Assembly (NCBI GenBank): GCA_007922225.1 | Contig: ML679961.1 | Location: 71,218,890 to 71,282,889 of the forward strand | Length of the DNA stretch: 64,000 nt | Reading direction: 5' to 3' | Source: Emydura subglobosa | Taxonomy: Eukaryota > Chordata > Testudines > Chelidae | Shown here: positions 1 through 13,129 of the stretch, piece by piece | Numbering within the stretch: the stretch's first letter is position 1 | How the letters are laid out: every line of letters starts with the position of its first letter | Translations under genes and position numbers: made by a program | Notes under the pieces: model-generated | The model's input: only the letters and a program-made list of their open reading frames with translations | What the model was told of the DNA's origin: nothing | The model's database searches: none

Positions 1-1217
1 TCATGCCTGGGTCACCAGGGGCACCTGCGAGCTAGTTCCATACTTTGGTGTTTTGTTTCATTGGTCATATTGAAGCCAGTGACTGAGGGACTGAACCTCA
101 ACAAAAATAAAGTGCAAGGGGGGGCGTGTGACAGGAAGCAGATTTTTACTAACCAGTCACATGCTCCTGGAAACCATGGCTTCTCATGGAAGTGCTTACA
201 CCCCCCTGCTCCTTGTGTCTCCATTATAATCAACAGAAAATGCCAATTCTCTCCTCAGTACAACCCTCATGAAGTAACACTTCAGTCAAAAAAATCCAAC
301 AAGAAGTGAACTAACCATTAAGCCAAAAAATATTTTTGCTCCCCAAGACAAGTCTATGAACAATCACCACCTGATCATGTTTACGGAAGCCGGGCTTTCC
401 CTTCTCCATCCTCCTGTTCTCTCCTTCACTTGTCTCTCATCCAAGTTTTGTCCAGGCCCTCATCCTACCATTAAATCCACTTGGGTGGACTTCTCCCTTT
501 TTTAAAAAAAGATAACTTACTTACATGTGTTTTTAACAACATAGGTTTAAAAAGGGAAGAATTCTAAAAAGTGACAGCTTGGCTTACTTTTTGCACTACG
601 CTCCCCTCGTGCAATTAAAATCATCGACTCAAGTTCACATTTGTGCTCAGTGCTACACAGAATGGTGCACCATTTTGGATGTCACAAACGTGCAAGAGAA
701 ATGTATTCCTTCAAATTAAACTATTTCTGTAATTAAACAAACAAACAAAAACCACTATGGAAACATTCCCAGTGATGTTTGGCTTTGGAAAAGCTTGTTT
801 TTAAACCAAACCTACATTTGGGCTTTGAACTGACCTTTGTCCATTTAAAAGAGGAACTATAATCATTAGCCCAGAGGAGAAGGGGTGCAAAAGGTGTGGG
901 CAGGACATTAATCACTGTGCAGTATTCCAGCTAATGCACCAACCCAGCAAATTATAAAGTGGATTAGAAGCCTTCAATTCAAGGAACATCATTATGATGT
1001 CCTTCTGAACCAGTTTGTAACAGAGTACCTGCCCATGAGTGGCAGTCTCCATAAGAGCACTGATTCATTTGTTTATGGGTGAACTCATTTCAGAGCCATG
1101 TGTGCCAGGTTATCATTTTAAATGCATACATAGGCACATGAGGAAGAGAGAGAATGAACTGGGGAACTATATGGCTCAGAAGACTGGGAAAGAGGTATTG
1201 AACCTTTCACCTTTATG
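1..1217. other. Intergenic DNA with no recognisable gene
   Basis: No coding exon or confident repeat is seen. Short ORFs in both strands have no recognisable family content. The region lies downstream of EXT2; in other amniotes the homeobox gene ALX4 lies beyond EXT2 on this side, but no homeodomain coding is visible. Confidence 0.6.
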
Positions 1218-1225
1218 CCTTGTAT

Positions 1226-1673
1226 CAGTGGTTCCCAACCTTTTTGAGTGAAAGACACACTAGGTAAAACACATGCCTCCCTCCAGCCCCCCTCACGAGC
1301 CATAAACTCATATAACCCCTATAAACACAAACACTACATTACATAAATAATAAATGACTCTTACCTGAGTAAGAAGCTAAGCCTTCACTGGCGCAGCTGC
1401 CATCACACACCACATGTGGCCCCACCTCTTCCCATCCCTCATGGACTGGGGGTAATGGAGGCAATGGGTGCTGGCAGGCTGCCTGGGGCTGCTCCAGGCC
1501 CCCATTGGCGTGGGGATGCTCCTCCATTCAGGCCGCCATGGAGCTTGAGGCTGCTGCACCCAGCCAGCGCAGGGCTCAGTGGGCTAAGTGACCTCAATAT
1601 TACTCGCAGACCCCCTGTAATATTTGGTCATACCCCCCCCGGGGGCTGTGCACCCCCGGGTTGGGAACCGTTG
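1226..1673. mobile_element. Intact hAT-type MITE with perfect 8-bp target duplication
   Basis: The 448-bp element has terminal inverted repeats CAGTGGTTCCCAACC and, at the right end, GGTTGGGAACCGTTG (13 of 15 paired). It is flanked on both sides by CCTTGTAT (1218-1225 and 1674-1681). An 8-bp duplication and CAGTGGTT ends are the signature of hAT transposition. The interior is GC-rich and encodes no transposase; the open frames inside it are incidental. Confidence 0.93.
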
Positions 1674-1681
1674 CCTTGTAT

Positions 1682-2734
1682 CACACAGCGATTGAAAACT
1701 ATTACCATCCCATCGCTGTTCATTGTTTTATGTGAAATGAGTTGCTGGAGTCTCAGGCCAGCTCTTAGTGGACAAATGGCCTCCTCAGAAAAAACACAAC
1801 TGGCCCCCAGTGTCACCAGTCTCAGCAAAGCGTCTAAAAAGTGAATGGGCCACAGGGACTGAGCTGCCTTAAAGCGTTAGGGGACAATGAAAAAGGAAAC
1901 CTGCATCTCTCTTGCCCATACTGTACCTGTTGTGTGGACAAAGAACTTTAATCTCCACTGCTGCCCCTGTGGAAAAACTTTTAGCAGCACTAAATTTGCT
2001 TTCAAATAAAGCAAGTGAAGCAGATTTTAGTTCTGCATCTCTGTGGACAAGCAGTAAGCAACTCCCGAACAGAAGAGTGGGAATGGTCTGAATACCTGAA
2101 GCAGCCCAGCGTTTACTGTCAACTAATGTAAAAAAAACCCCAAACAAATCCCAAAACAACCAGGTGGCAGGGAAAGCACATGGCCCTGCTTACTTATAGA
2201 AGTTTAGTAATCCCATGTCTCCGTCTAGGATAGAAATGATGGCAGAGCTGTCACTCCAGTCTGGAAAGGAAGGAGTTAACAAAGCATTCTGTCTCCAAGT
2301 AAACAGACAATCAAGATATTCTGGGATAAGGTCAAGAGCATCTGTAGAATGGCCCAGCAAGCAGGGGGATTTCTGCTGGGAACACCCATCAGGTCTGAGC
2401 TGTGTTTCCTCAAGTGGATCATGCACTGGCCACCACCATCACACCATTTCTGCTAATTGCCTCAATAGTTGCTGTCACCCCTTAATGAATGACGCAACAT
2501 GCTATGGAAGCAGCTACGAGATCCTGGCAGACAGTGAAACCCTGAAGATCAAGAGACGCAGGACGACTTACCAGCAGTTTACATCAAACTGCAATTACAC
2601 AGAGCACACTGGGAACGATTCTAAACAGCTTCAAACCAGGGCAGGCCAAGTCATGCTCACACTCATAATAAAGATGGACAGTCCTGTGGCTTTCCAGTGC
2701 TCCAGGAAAATGACGCTTAAGATGAAGGATGATC
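1682..2734. other. Intergenic DNA without identified features
   Basis: No gene or confident repeat. A plus-strand open frame at 2215-2778 (187 codons) is the longest in the window but shows no recognisable domain, and its 3' end overlaps a MIR fragment. I treat it as chance. Confidence 0.5.
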
Positions 2735-2900
2735 ATGTTCTAAAACACAGGACTGGGATGCCTGGGTTCTATTCCTAGCTTTGCCTACACAGACTCAGAG
2801 ACCTTAGGTAACTCACGCCTCCTCTGTGCCTCAGTTTCAGCGCCTGTAACAGGAAACTATACTGACACCTCCCAGTGGGGTGAAGTAAGCAACTCACAGA
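2735..2900 (+). repeat. MIR-type CORE-SINE fragment
   Basis: It carries the MIR pattern in order: a 'tgggttctattcctagctttgcc' type stretch, then 'accttaggtaactcacgcctc', 'tgtgcctcagttt', and the 'cctcccagtggggtg' tail. It is diverged and truncated at the 3' end. Confidence 0.75.
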
Positions 2901-5180
2901 GAGGGGGAATGGTCTGAATATCTGAAGCATCTTCACTTTCGTTTGCGAGGTACTCACATGCATAGTGTGTCTGTCTGTCTATTACATAGCGTGATGTGAG
3001 GCTAAAAGCCCCACCAATATCAAATGTGAATCTATATTGTCCTAGCTAACCTTGCTCTGAAAGAGACAGATTGCAGTGAAAGGACAGAGAGGGAGGTGGA
3101 ACGCAGTCTAGAAATCTGCCTCCTCCTTACCTACATTGGTTTGCAAATTGGTTTCTGGGAGCTGGATTTATTTTAGTGGCTTAAATGCTCATGTGAAGGA
3201 AGCTGCAGCTGCTTAGATCAAGACCATGCAGCTTCCAGCAGAAAGATGCAATTATTGCTGGACTTGGGGAAGGATTTTTTGTTGGGTTTTTTTGCCACAC
3301 AACTTTTGTGGACTTCGTAGTCTGTCAGTACAATGTGAACTCCTGGGTGGTGTTTGCTCTGCTATTCGCAGCTCCTTAGGAATCGAGTGCAGCAAACAGT
3401 GAAGCCAGCTTAGCTTTTCCCAGTCTCTGCCTCACATCATCTGCTATAGGCACTGGACAGAGTGGTTTTTTGTTCCTTCCCCCACTTTTACTGCAAGGAA
3501 GAGGCTACATGACAGCAGGAAAACAAAACATCCGTCCTGCAGAAGTGGAAGCTACTGTTTGGTTTGGAAAAAATGAGCCCTGCAGCTGTTCTGGTAAATT
3601 GAAAGTACATGAGTCTTTAAAACTAATTCCGAGAAAACTGGAATACTTACATTTGTCCTGCCTCAATTCCAGTTCAGGTTATTACAATCTGCCTCCCTGA
3701 ATCAGCCCATCAGTTTTCACTTCTTATCCTACACTACTTAGTTTTGCTGTTGTAACAGCTGTCATTCTTCACCGCAGAGGTGCTATATTTCAGTGGCGGA
3801 TGAGTAGATTTCTGGGCATTGTCAGTAAACCACTTTGAGATGCTTCATAGCGAAGGGCACTCTATCCACACAAGCATCCATGGAGTGGCCTCATTTAACA
3901 GAATAATCTGTCATCATAAAGCTCAGGAAATAAGATCTTTTGATCAACATTTTAAAACCCAGATGCCTAAAACTAGCCTCCTAAATCCATACTTAGGCAC
4001 CTTAATACAAGTGGTCTGTTTTTCAAAAGTGCTCAGCACCCACCAGTGCATTGAAAGCAATGGGAGCTGTAGGTCCTGAAAACCTTTGAAAATCAGGCCA
4101 TCTTTATTTTCATGTCTAAATATGGATTTAGGAGCCTAATTTAGGCATCCAGGGTTCAAAGACCTGACCTTGGAGCTTAATTTTAAACGCAGTTAGAAAG
4201 ATAAGTTGCTGCAGTAAAGCAAATTCAAGTAGTCCTAGCAAAGATGCAACAGAGGGCCCAGTGTATGAGCTGGAGACAGCAGGAAAGCAGCAGTTCAGGA
4301 CGCTGGGGACTTAATCGGCATGTCCTGTAATCAGATAGCAGAGCTGTGAGGTAGGCAATAGACCAAGCTGACAAATAGTTTACAGGGTCAGTGATCGTAA
4401 AAATGTATCCATGAGACTTGCACAATTGGCAGCATAACCATCCCCGTTTACCATAATCTATCCCTTCTGTACAAACAACAAGATGCCCTCACCACCATTT
4501 AGATAATTTTGCTGCATGCTATGTATTTTAGTAAACACATTGCAGTGTCTCTGAACAGAGAGGAAATAAGAAGCTGCCATTACAATGAATGCTACTGTCA
4601 ACGTAGCTTAGCCACCTGCCCTTCTCCCAAGATCCAGACCCTTCATATTTGCAGCTTTCTTGTTTGTAAGAAGTCCCCTTCTTTTATTCAGGTGGGACAT
4701 CATTTCAGAGGTCTCCCAAATTACCTGCTGAGCACATTGCCTGAAGTGGTCACTCTTTCCAGTGTTAAGGCTAAGTGGGAAGTGATGAATTCTGACATCC
4801 ACAGCATTACAATTAAACCCTTGGGTAAAAGGGAAGTCCCCGGAAACATCCCGCCATCCCCAAAAAATCAATGGTACTGGCAAATAATGGCAGAAAATTA
4901 GTAAAATCTACCCTCTCTGGAGGGATGTATGGGAAGTGTTTGTCCACACTAAAAGTTCTCACGAAAAGGCATCATTAATAGTTATAGAGATGATAAAATA
5001 GTGATGAGTATTTCTAGAGATGTTGTGGAGGATATTCATGTTTTAATGCAGATTTATTGAGCAAAGAGAACCAGTCACTGGAGGTTTTCCTTTCAGAATA
5101 CTTCTACAGTTCCTTAGGGAATGTACATAATCACATCTTCAGAAGTGAAACAGAATACAAGCACTTTTGATCTAATTTAT
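2901..5180. other. Intergenic DNA, mostly unannotated, with one ancient repeat
   Basis: No coding exon. Positions about 3940-4115 resemble an old amniote repeat whose mark is 'tttcaaaagtgctcagcacccaccagtgcattg...aatgggagct...gaaaatcaggcca'. Related diverged copies occur at about 9430-9590, 16235-16340, 27545-27635 and 63095-63385. Confidence 0.5.
3940..4115. repeat. Ancient amniote repeat (bottom-of-fold 'fgaaaatcaggcc' type)
   Basis: Contains the motif set of a widespread old reptile/bird repeat: 'gatgcctaaaac', 'acttaggcacctta', 'caaaagtgctcagcacccac', 'ttgaaagcaatgggagct', 'gaaaatcaggcca'. The related ends are partly inverted, suggesting a degenerate palindromic DNA element. I cannot name the family. 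Confidence 0.45.
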
Positions 5181-5202
5181 TTTTTTAATATCCATATTAA
5201 AC

Positions 5203-5208
5203 TTTATT
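5203..5208 (-). promoter_or_regulatory. Candidate distal polyadenylation signal AATAAA for EXT2
   Basis: The minus strand reads AATAAA within an AT-rich stretch (TATATAAATAAAGTTTAATA), followed by a T-poor, A-rich segment and a second AATAAA at 5182-5177. This arrangement resembles a genuine vertebrate 3' end and lies about 2.27 kb past the stop codon. No transcript evidence is available here. Confidence 0.45.
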
Positions 5209-5624
5209 TATATAAAATATACAAGCTGAACAGTTAACAATTATCTTAAGTTAATGACTGACAATGGAATCATCCCAATTCTCTCACACACACTTTGCAG
5301 TTTTACAGGTTTTGGATCATTTTCAGAAACAACACAATTATAAGTGGGTCAGGGAAGTGGCCCAGTCTACAGACTTGTCAGCTGCCCAACTTTATATTCA
5401 GGTCACTTTCCATACCACAAAATGGAGACATACCATCATTAAAAAGAGCTTGGAATATAAAAAACAGCTATGAAATGATGCAGGACAAAATGTGACAGGT
5501 TAATTGATGTAATGGCTCTGGGCATACCAAGGAAGGGACACTTACTCATGCCCACCTGATCCTGGACATGAGGGGCTGTTACCCACTTAGTGTCTTAAAC
5601 CTATATATGATTTAGGTGGTTTTC

Positions 5625-5725
5625 AGAGAGACAAGGTGGGTGAGGTAATATCTTTTACTGGACCTACTTCTGTTGGTGAGACAAGCTTTAGAGCTACACA
5701 GAGCTCTTCTTTGTCAAGCTGTCAC
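5625..5725. repeat. Diverged copy of the 'accaacttctgttggtga' foldback repeat
   Basis: Shares 'ggtgaggtaatatctttta', 'ggacctacttctgttggtga' and 'gagctacacagagctcttct' with a common turtle/reptile repeat; a second, larger copy lies at 45462-45665. It falls within the probable EXT2 3' UTR. Confidence 0.6.
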
Positions 5726-7175
5726 CCACCACTTCTTTTTCTAGACGATCATATTACCCCCAATCTGAAATCCGCCCTGTGCTATAAGTGTTTGTGCAAA
5801 ATCTATATGTAACCTTTGCCTATGAACTTCAGAAGGAATTACCAGGCTGCAGCAGTTTCAAGACTGTGCGCATGGGAGAGGTTACCTCTCTGCAACACCG
5901 AAACCTCTGCCATCCTGAGCTGAGTCCCAGGATTTCCTGTTTCTGGCCTGACTTCCATTTGATTTTTGCTATTGCTGCCTGTCACTCTCAAGTTTTCTAA
6001 CACTTGTCCTGCCATTTGGGGTTTGGCAGAACTATAAGAACGGTCATACTGTAACAGAAAGAGGGTCCATCAAATACGATGCCTCCAACAGTGGCAGTAC
6101 TGGACACTACTGAGGAATATTCAAACTGCCCATAATGCACCAAAGAGAGGGACATTATACCACTGGGGCAAAGAGGAGATCAGTTGATATGCTGGAGCAT
6201 GAGGACTGATCATCCTTGCCATTTTTATTGTCTCTAATGTAGATGGATAATATTCAGGTCACCTTTAACCAGGGAGAAAGAGCTTGACCCTTCATAACAA
6301 ATGTCTAACCTTTTACAAAAATCATACTAAGCCATTTGTTCAAGTAAGATCCTGTGGCAGAGGGTTCTATAGGTTAATCATAGGTTAACCCTTGGCAATT
6401 TTTCAAACGATGGCAGATTGCACGGGTTTGATTGCGAAGAATGCATAACTAATATATTGCATATATACCCACCAGCTGTGAAGTGGCTTCCTGCAGATGG
6501 AGGTGTATGACAATCTATATTGCAGCACATCGTTTTCTGAAGAGGGCTCACACATACAAACATCACATTTAGCTGCTGCCCCACTACATGGAGATGTTGT
6601 ACGAGTATGAACAAACAACTGTTCTATCTTGTTAAGAACGACCTTTGGGGGGTAGGAAAACATAGTAAGGCCAAAAAATACTTTTTCCTCTCTATAAAAT
6701 GACTTTTATATTGAATGGACTTCTATTCTATGAGTATAATAGAAAACCTGAGATTTATACATATATATGAGAGAGGTGTAGTCTAAGTCTTTAAATTAAG
6801 GAGGCCATCCCCTTGGCTATGATTGCATCAACTCCCGTTGAAATCTTTTTTCATTTAATGCAAAAATGTTTAGCCCCCCTAAACCCTATGAAGAAGATTG
6901 GAATATTCATTTGCTTGGTTTTTTTTAGAAAAACATTTATCTTGCTAAGCAAAAAAGGGATATCTGTTGCTCAATTATTTAAAGCCAACAAACTTATCTC
7001 AATGAAAATAGGCATGCCAGCCTCATATGGGGGGGAGGGGGGAACCAGACTGGATACATGTTGTAGCCAGTACTGAAAGCAGTTTGCATTCATACTGGTG
7101 GTTGAATCAAACCAAGAGTGGATATAACAGAACAGGTGAATCATGTAAGACACCCCTTAGACAATAAGATTCTGT

Positions 7176-7181
7176 TTTATT
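7176..7181 (-). promoter_or_regulatory. Candidate proximal polyadenylation signal AATAAA for EXT2
   Basis: An AATAAA on the minus strand about 300 bp past the stop codon (GAAAAATAAAACAG context). It would give a short 3' UTR if used. The surrounding sequence is less typical than that at 5203. Confidence 0.3.
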
Positions 7182-7480
7182 TTTCTATATAAGCAGCCTC
7201 CACTGGAAAAAAGTGTTTGGTATTTTCAGTAGACTCATGCATAGAGTCAATCCTGTATTTGTGTGTGATATAGAAACAGCTGCTGTGCCTTGCATTGCTG
7301 TCCTGTGTATTGTGAAGGATGGACTAATATCTCAGAACCTGGCATTAATCCCCTCCCCCTCAGTTACAATCCACTCTCTGGCATTTTCCTTCAAGGCCTC
7401 AGGCTCAACTTAGCACTGGTTATCTTTTTTTTTCCCCCCTTATTGTTTTTTTACACTCAAGTTTGCCTCGGAGCTGCCTT

Positions 7481-7708
<228 letters not shown>

Positions 7709-9429
7709 TCAGTAACGTTCTCTTATGTTCTTGGAAATGTTTCATCCACGCTAGCTACTAGGAAATATGAGAGGGAGCCTCACTACATAGAGAGTTTGGA
7801 AGAGGAATGGTGCTCTTTGATTTATCCATTTAATCACAGTGAAGAGCAAGGGGATGCTGCCAGCAGCACATGTGCACATGGAGGTCAAAGCTTCCTTTCT
7901 CCCTCCCCCTAGAATTCCAGTCATTCTTAAAGCAACACACATGCTATTAAGCAGGACAGATTAGCTGCCAATGCGTCTCAAAGTGGCAATGGTGGATCAA
8001 ATTTGACTCATAATGAAGGTTTTGTAAAACCAAACGTTTATGAAACTGAAGACCTATGGAAATGTTTTTTCTGTTTCTTAAATTCCACCAGAAACAGTTT
8101 TTCATTACTAAACAAAAAAGCATTCCCTTATGGTGTTTGCAGCATTGACTGTGCTTGGCTAAAAGTGAAGCAGAATAAAAAGCTATAAAGTGAAACTGAC
8201 TAGTTTAGCTGTCCAAATGAAGCAAAACTGAAGAGTAAAGCATCAATATTGGTGAAAAATTAATTTCTAATAATTCTTTCACTTGCAATAATGTCAGCTG
8301 TCAATAGCAGAGTAAAAGGAAGGTTTTGTTTGTTTATTTTTAAAAGTACATGATTTTTAACCTTACAGGCTCCCTTTAATCTCTTCATTACAAGGCAGGG
8401 AGTGGGGGAGGCACTGTAAGGAAAACCTAGCTAATCTTATCTCAGCCAGCGCTTAGCTAATTTTAGGTCTGTGTTTAATAAAATGGTTTTTAAAAGCTTC
8501 TGACACTGAAAGTCACAATAACAAGATGCTCAAGGGATGGAGAGCCATCCACAAGATGTATCACTGCTTCTTTTGCTGGTAATGAATTAAAAGAACAGAC
8601 AAAAGAGCAGCAAGTATTTTGGCTACAGAAAGCAAGCTCAGACTGTGCTGCAGAGGGTGGTGTGTTGCAAACAAACAGTCTCAGTGCAAGTCTCTCCCAC
8701 TCTCCACCCCCATGCTCACTTCCAACCCTTTCGAAAGGTGAGAGGGCCATTCAGTCTCCAGGATACCTTTCCTGAGCAGACTAGGCCAACTAAGTGTGAC
8801 AGGGACTGCTTCAGCACCACCCAAAAAACTCTCAAAACTGGATGTCAAAAGTTAATTCCTCATCTTTTAAGACAGCCTCCAGTTCCCTATTTAATTTCAG
8901 TAAGAGAAATCAATTGATAAAAGAGTCAAAGTTTTTGAAAGTGCTACATTTCTGCACAATTGTTTTCAACCTATAATAGTCACTTTCATACTGGCCAAAA
9001 ATCAGCAGGGAAATAACTCAACTGTTAACACTTAAACAAAATGTTTAATGTTGAAAGGGTTTGAAGTTAAGTAGTGCAGATGATTCATGCTCTGAAATTG
9101 CCCTCTTTTCTCCTCAAGGATGTTCAAATCCTTACAGTAGGAAACAAATGAAAAAGAATTGGAGGGTAAGATGGGGAGTAACAGTGTGCATCACAGAACA
9201 TCTGATAAACTGGCGCAAATATTCTCTGCTTAGGATAGGCCCAGGACTGGAATAGTAAGGGAACGGTGGCTCCTGTTGAGATACAGAGGTACAGAGATAG
9301 AACTCGCAGTCCAAAATGTGAAATAGCCAGGGCTGTTGTGGGGCATAGTTAGGGTGCATTAGCAGAGAGGTGAATGTGAGAACTAGAGGAATAGGACTAC
9401 AGCAACATGGAGTGCAGCAAGTTAGGATT

Positions 9430-9590
9430 CAGGGTCAAGATTTTCAAAATGATTTTTAGTGCCTCAATTTTTGGGTGTCCAATCTGAGCTACCATCAAGG
9501 GCCCTGATTTTCAGAAAGTGCCACGCATCCATCCTCTCAAAAACCGAGGCATCCAAAATCACTAATCACCTTTTGAAAATCTTGGCTGGG
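9430..9590. repeat. Ancient amniote repeat, palindromic type
   Basis: 'gattttcaaaatgatttt' at the left and 'ccttttgaaaatcttgg' at the right are approximate inverted ends, with 'ccctgattttcagaaagtgcc' in between. It resembles the repeat at 3940 and 63095. Confidence 0.45.
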
Positions 9591-12348
9591 ATGCATAATA
9601 CAAGCGGTGTATTGAAGTCCTGCACAGGAAATAGCACAGAGTTCCAAGAGCTAGATGCACTAGAAGAACTGCGTGAGAAGTCTGTACAACTGTTGTCCCT
9701 CAGTGGGTTATGGTATACAGAGCCTTTCACTTCTAGGTTATTGATTCAACTCCTACCCAGACTAGAAATGACTCAAAGTCATTGTAAAATAGCAGCTGTT
9801 TGGTGGCCTATGTTAAATCAGTTACTTGTCTCAGTCTAATTCCTAGTGGGCAGGTGTCCACTCATAAAAGCCACTGTCACAATTGGCACTAAATGGCAGC
9901 CCAACAGCAAAAACCAGAACTGAATAGGCCCTCTTCCTTCCAGAGGTCATACATCCAAAGATGAGGCAGAATGGCAGAAAACAGACATTGCTGTGGCCCA
10001 TGCTGTACTTATTCTGCGGATAGACTATTCAGGCTGCCAGTATAGTATGTCACCTGTAACCATCATGAAAGCTGCTTCATTTTTTAAAAGAAATTATAAA
10101 CAGAAAAACCCAAATTAAAATCCTTTATGAACCTTCACTCACAAAAGTCACTGCTCAGCAAACACTAGAACAAGGCTGAAGAACAACATTTTCTTAAAAC
10201 CAAAAATACGTCAGATACAAGTCACAGAATATGTCTATGGGGAGAGGGGTCTCCCCCCAGGGGAGCGCTCATCTCCCGCATGGAGCTGAACAGGTTCAGG
10301 TTGCATTCCACAGGATCTGCCACTTTTGGGCAACAAGAAACAACAAGGGCATCTAAGTATTAAACATTTTAGACTAGGAAGCCAAGAAAACAGAGCATGT
10401 CATCTCATATAGAGGGGCAGGTGTTTTGGTTGGCTGCTTTCATAGCTCTGCAAATTTAAATTAACACATGCATCTTTGCTTCCAACAATTATTCATCTGT
10501 TCCTTACTTTGCCGACAACGTGGAATTGTGCTCAACATGGAATTAAATTAGTGTGAAATGAAAAACAAGACCCCAGTTGGCTTTGGCATATTGGATCAGC
10601 TTTCTGGCCAATCAAGCCTTTGAATCAGTTCTCTCTCCTGTAACCAGACCTAATTTCGGCAAGGTGACTCTGGACATACAGGTTTTGTGTTATCAGTTCT
10701 TAATGGTCAATCTGCCTGTTTAAGGAATAATCTTCATATGCTGGGTCCAATGAATGTTGCTCTGCCCTAAGGGAGAAGCTTTTGGTGACTCTGCTGCAAA
10801 AATAGCTCAGTCTTTGTTACTTTTAATCTGTCTCCAATTTCCCTCTAGACTGCATCATACAGGTCTCCCCTTTTTGGGCCAGACATGAGGATGCTAAGAC
10901 AGGAAACTTGTTGCTATTTAGGTGCTACCAGTAAACATATGGATTAGGCAATCATCTTAGAGCATTTTCAATGATCCAACATAAAGTCTATAGTAGGATG
11001 GGGGTTCTTGGTTCAAAATTCTCTTCAGTTAGTATATTTTGGCAGTGGAGATTGGCAGCCCTGGAGACTGAAGTCCATTATCATCAATCCAGAGAAAAGG
11101 TATAGCAGAAGTGGCAGTGCAAGCTCTCTCATATTGCCCTGCCAATATGCTTTAAATACTGGCCAATATATATCTATATCATCTCTGATGCAAGAAAAAG
11201 AGTTCAGTTTCCATCATTTAGTCACTTCTTTCTCTCTGCTGAGACTACCAAGAAAGGATGGTTTTGCCAGGTGGACACCTGTCCTCAAGGAATAGGGTGA
11301 AGACCACCAACTCTTCACGTCACTAAATAACCCATCACCTGATAACTGTGGTGTGCTGGTTATGAAAAAGAAACCCAGAAGCTCTGTGCCTCCATGCTTT
11401 CTACACCATCCATTTCACAACCAGTAGACTGATCCCTGGTCATTTGGGCCTGGTACTAACTCATATGCCAATACCAATGTGTGTCACAACTTCTACATTC
11501 CAGGGAATCAGTAGTCTCATATGCAAATGGACCTGTTATGGAACTCTTTCTGGGCACTGGATATTACATAGTTAACTAGAAGAATTATTCTTCAAAGTTA
11601 TAACTTGGATTTCTTGCTGTCATGTCTCATTTAGCTTCTCTCCTAACCTAACAGAAGACAGTGGACATAGATGCCTAGTATCTGCATGAATCATAAGTAT
11701 GGATGGTAAGCCTTGAAACCAAAGCAGAGTTCTACTCATTACTAAGTTAATGGGAACTCGCACTGAAAATTGCTATGATTTATTATCCCATTACAACAAA
11801 TAGGTAGTTTATGGGATTCCATTAAAAAAAAAGTGCAACTTTCTGAGCTAGCTTCCACTAATTTCAAATAGACAGTAGTAACATGGGACTACATGGACCC
11901 TGGCAGTTCGTAGGTATGTCAGCTAACATTCTTACAAAAAGTAATGGCTTATACTGCTAGAAGACAGGTAAATCTAAACAGTAAGGGCAATCTTTAAAAT
12001 ATAAAGATCAAGTAGGACTATACCCCAGTTGTATTACTGCAGTTCTTCTCCAAGATGCAGTTGCTAAATTCCTTCCTAAATTCTTCTAGCTGAATAATCA
12101 AGTAGTTAACATAATCAATTTATAAACAACTTTTGATTTGCTACTACTTTCTGACACTTCCTCCACCTTAGTTATCTCCACTGGTAGAAACTTAATTGTG
12201 GGAAAGAACATATTTGAATGTATACTCACGAAAATGTCAGTAACATTTTACTTTTGGGACACCAATATTATTACATACATGAGAACCTATCCTGCTGATA
12301 AAATTATGGTGCTCTTTTGTTACGTGTTTCTAAAGTGGCTAGCACAGT

Positions 12349-13075
12349 CAAATAACCACAGATATGCAGGGCTGGAAGAGTCCTGAGAGCACATCCAGCC
12401 CAGCCCCTGGGCTGAGGTAGGACCCAGTATCCCTACATCATTCCAAACAGGTGTTTGTCTAATCTGTTCTAAAAACCTTCAACGATGGGGATTCCATAAC
12501 CTTCTTTGGAAGCCTATTCCAGTGCTTACCTATCTTTATAGTTAGAAAGCTTTTCCTAACAGCCAACCTAAATTGTCCTTGCTGCAGATGAAGCCAATTA
12601 TTTGTTGTCCTACCTTCAGTGAACACAGAGAACAATTGATCACTCTCCTCTTTATAACACCCTTAACACATTTGAAGACTTATCAGGTCCCATCTCAGTT
12701 TTCTTTTCTCAAGACTAAACATGCCCAATTTTTTTTAACCGTTCCTCATTTGTGTTGCTCTTCTTTGGACTCTCCCCAATATGTCCACATCTTTCTTAAA
12801 GTGTGACGCCCAAAACTGGACACAGTACTCCATCTGAGGTCTCACCAGTGCCAAGTAGAGCAGGATAATTATCTACCAAGTCTTACATATTACATTCCTG
12901 TTAATACACCCCAGGGTGGTATTTACCTTTTTTGCAGCTGCATCATATTAGTGGTTAACAAATTGAATATGAGCCAACATAACACCCACATCCTTTTCTG
13001 CAGTAGTATTGCCTACCCGGTTATTCCCTATTTTGGAATGGTGGATTTGATTTTTCCTTTCTAACTGTAATAGGG
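12349..13075 (-). mobile_element. CR1 LINE 3' fragment
   Basis: Reads as the complement of a reptile CR1 3' end: 'gcagggctggaagagtcctgag' near the terminus, then 'accttcaacgatggggattcc', 'agtgcttacctatctttatag' and 'agactaaacatgcccaatttt'. It is in the same orientation as EXT2, 5'-truncated and without intact coding. Confidence 0.88.
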
Positions 13076-13129
13076 TCTTAGCCCACAACTGAAACTCCTA
13101 GGTGTTATTGCAATACAAAACAACAACAA

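Larger units (their letters stand above)
5190..7480 (-). other. EXT2: Probable EXT2 3' UTR
   Basis: This is the stretch between the EXT2 stop codon and the best-looking polyadenylation region, where the transcript strand reads TTTATATAAATAAAGTTTAA. It is AT-rich, with several other AATAAA hexamers on the minus strand, including 7181-7176. A diverged copy of a turtle repeat lies inside it at about 5625-5725. The extent is an inference; a short UTR ending near 7150 is also possible. Confidence 0.5.

Noticed and set aside
1416..1844. 142-codon plus-strand open frame
   Set aside because: Mostly within the noncoding hAT MITE at 1226-1673 and crosses its edge.
2215..2778. Longest open frame in the window (187 codons, plus strand)
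   Set aside because: No domain or family resemblance, composition of noncoding DNA, no splice or promoter context, and its end runs into a MIR.
1..5180. Possible ALX4 exons on the far side of EXT2
   Set aside because: No homeodomain or conserved C-terminal coding visible on either strand.
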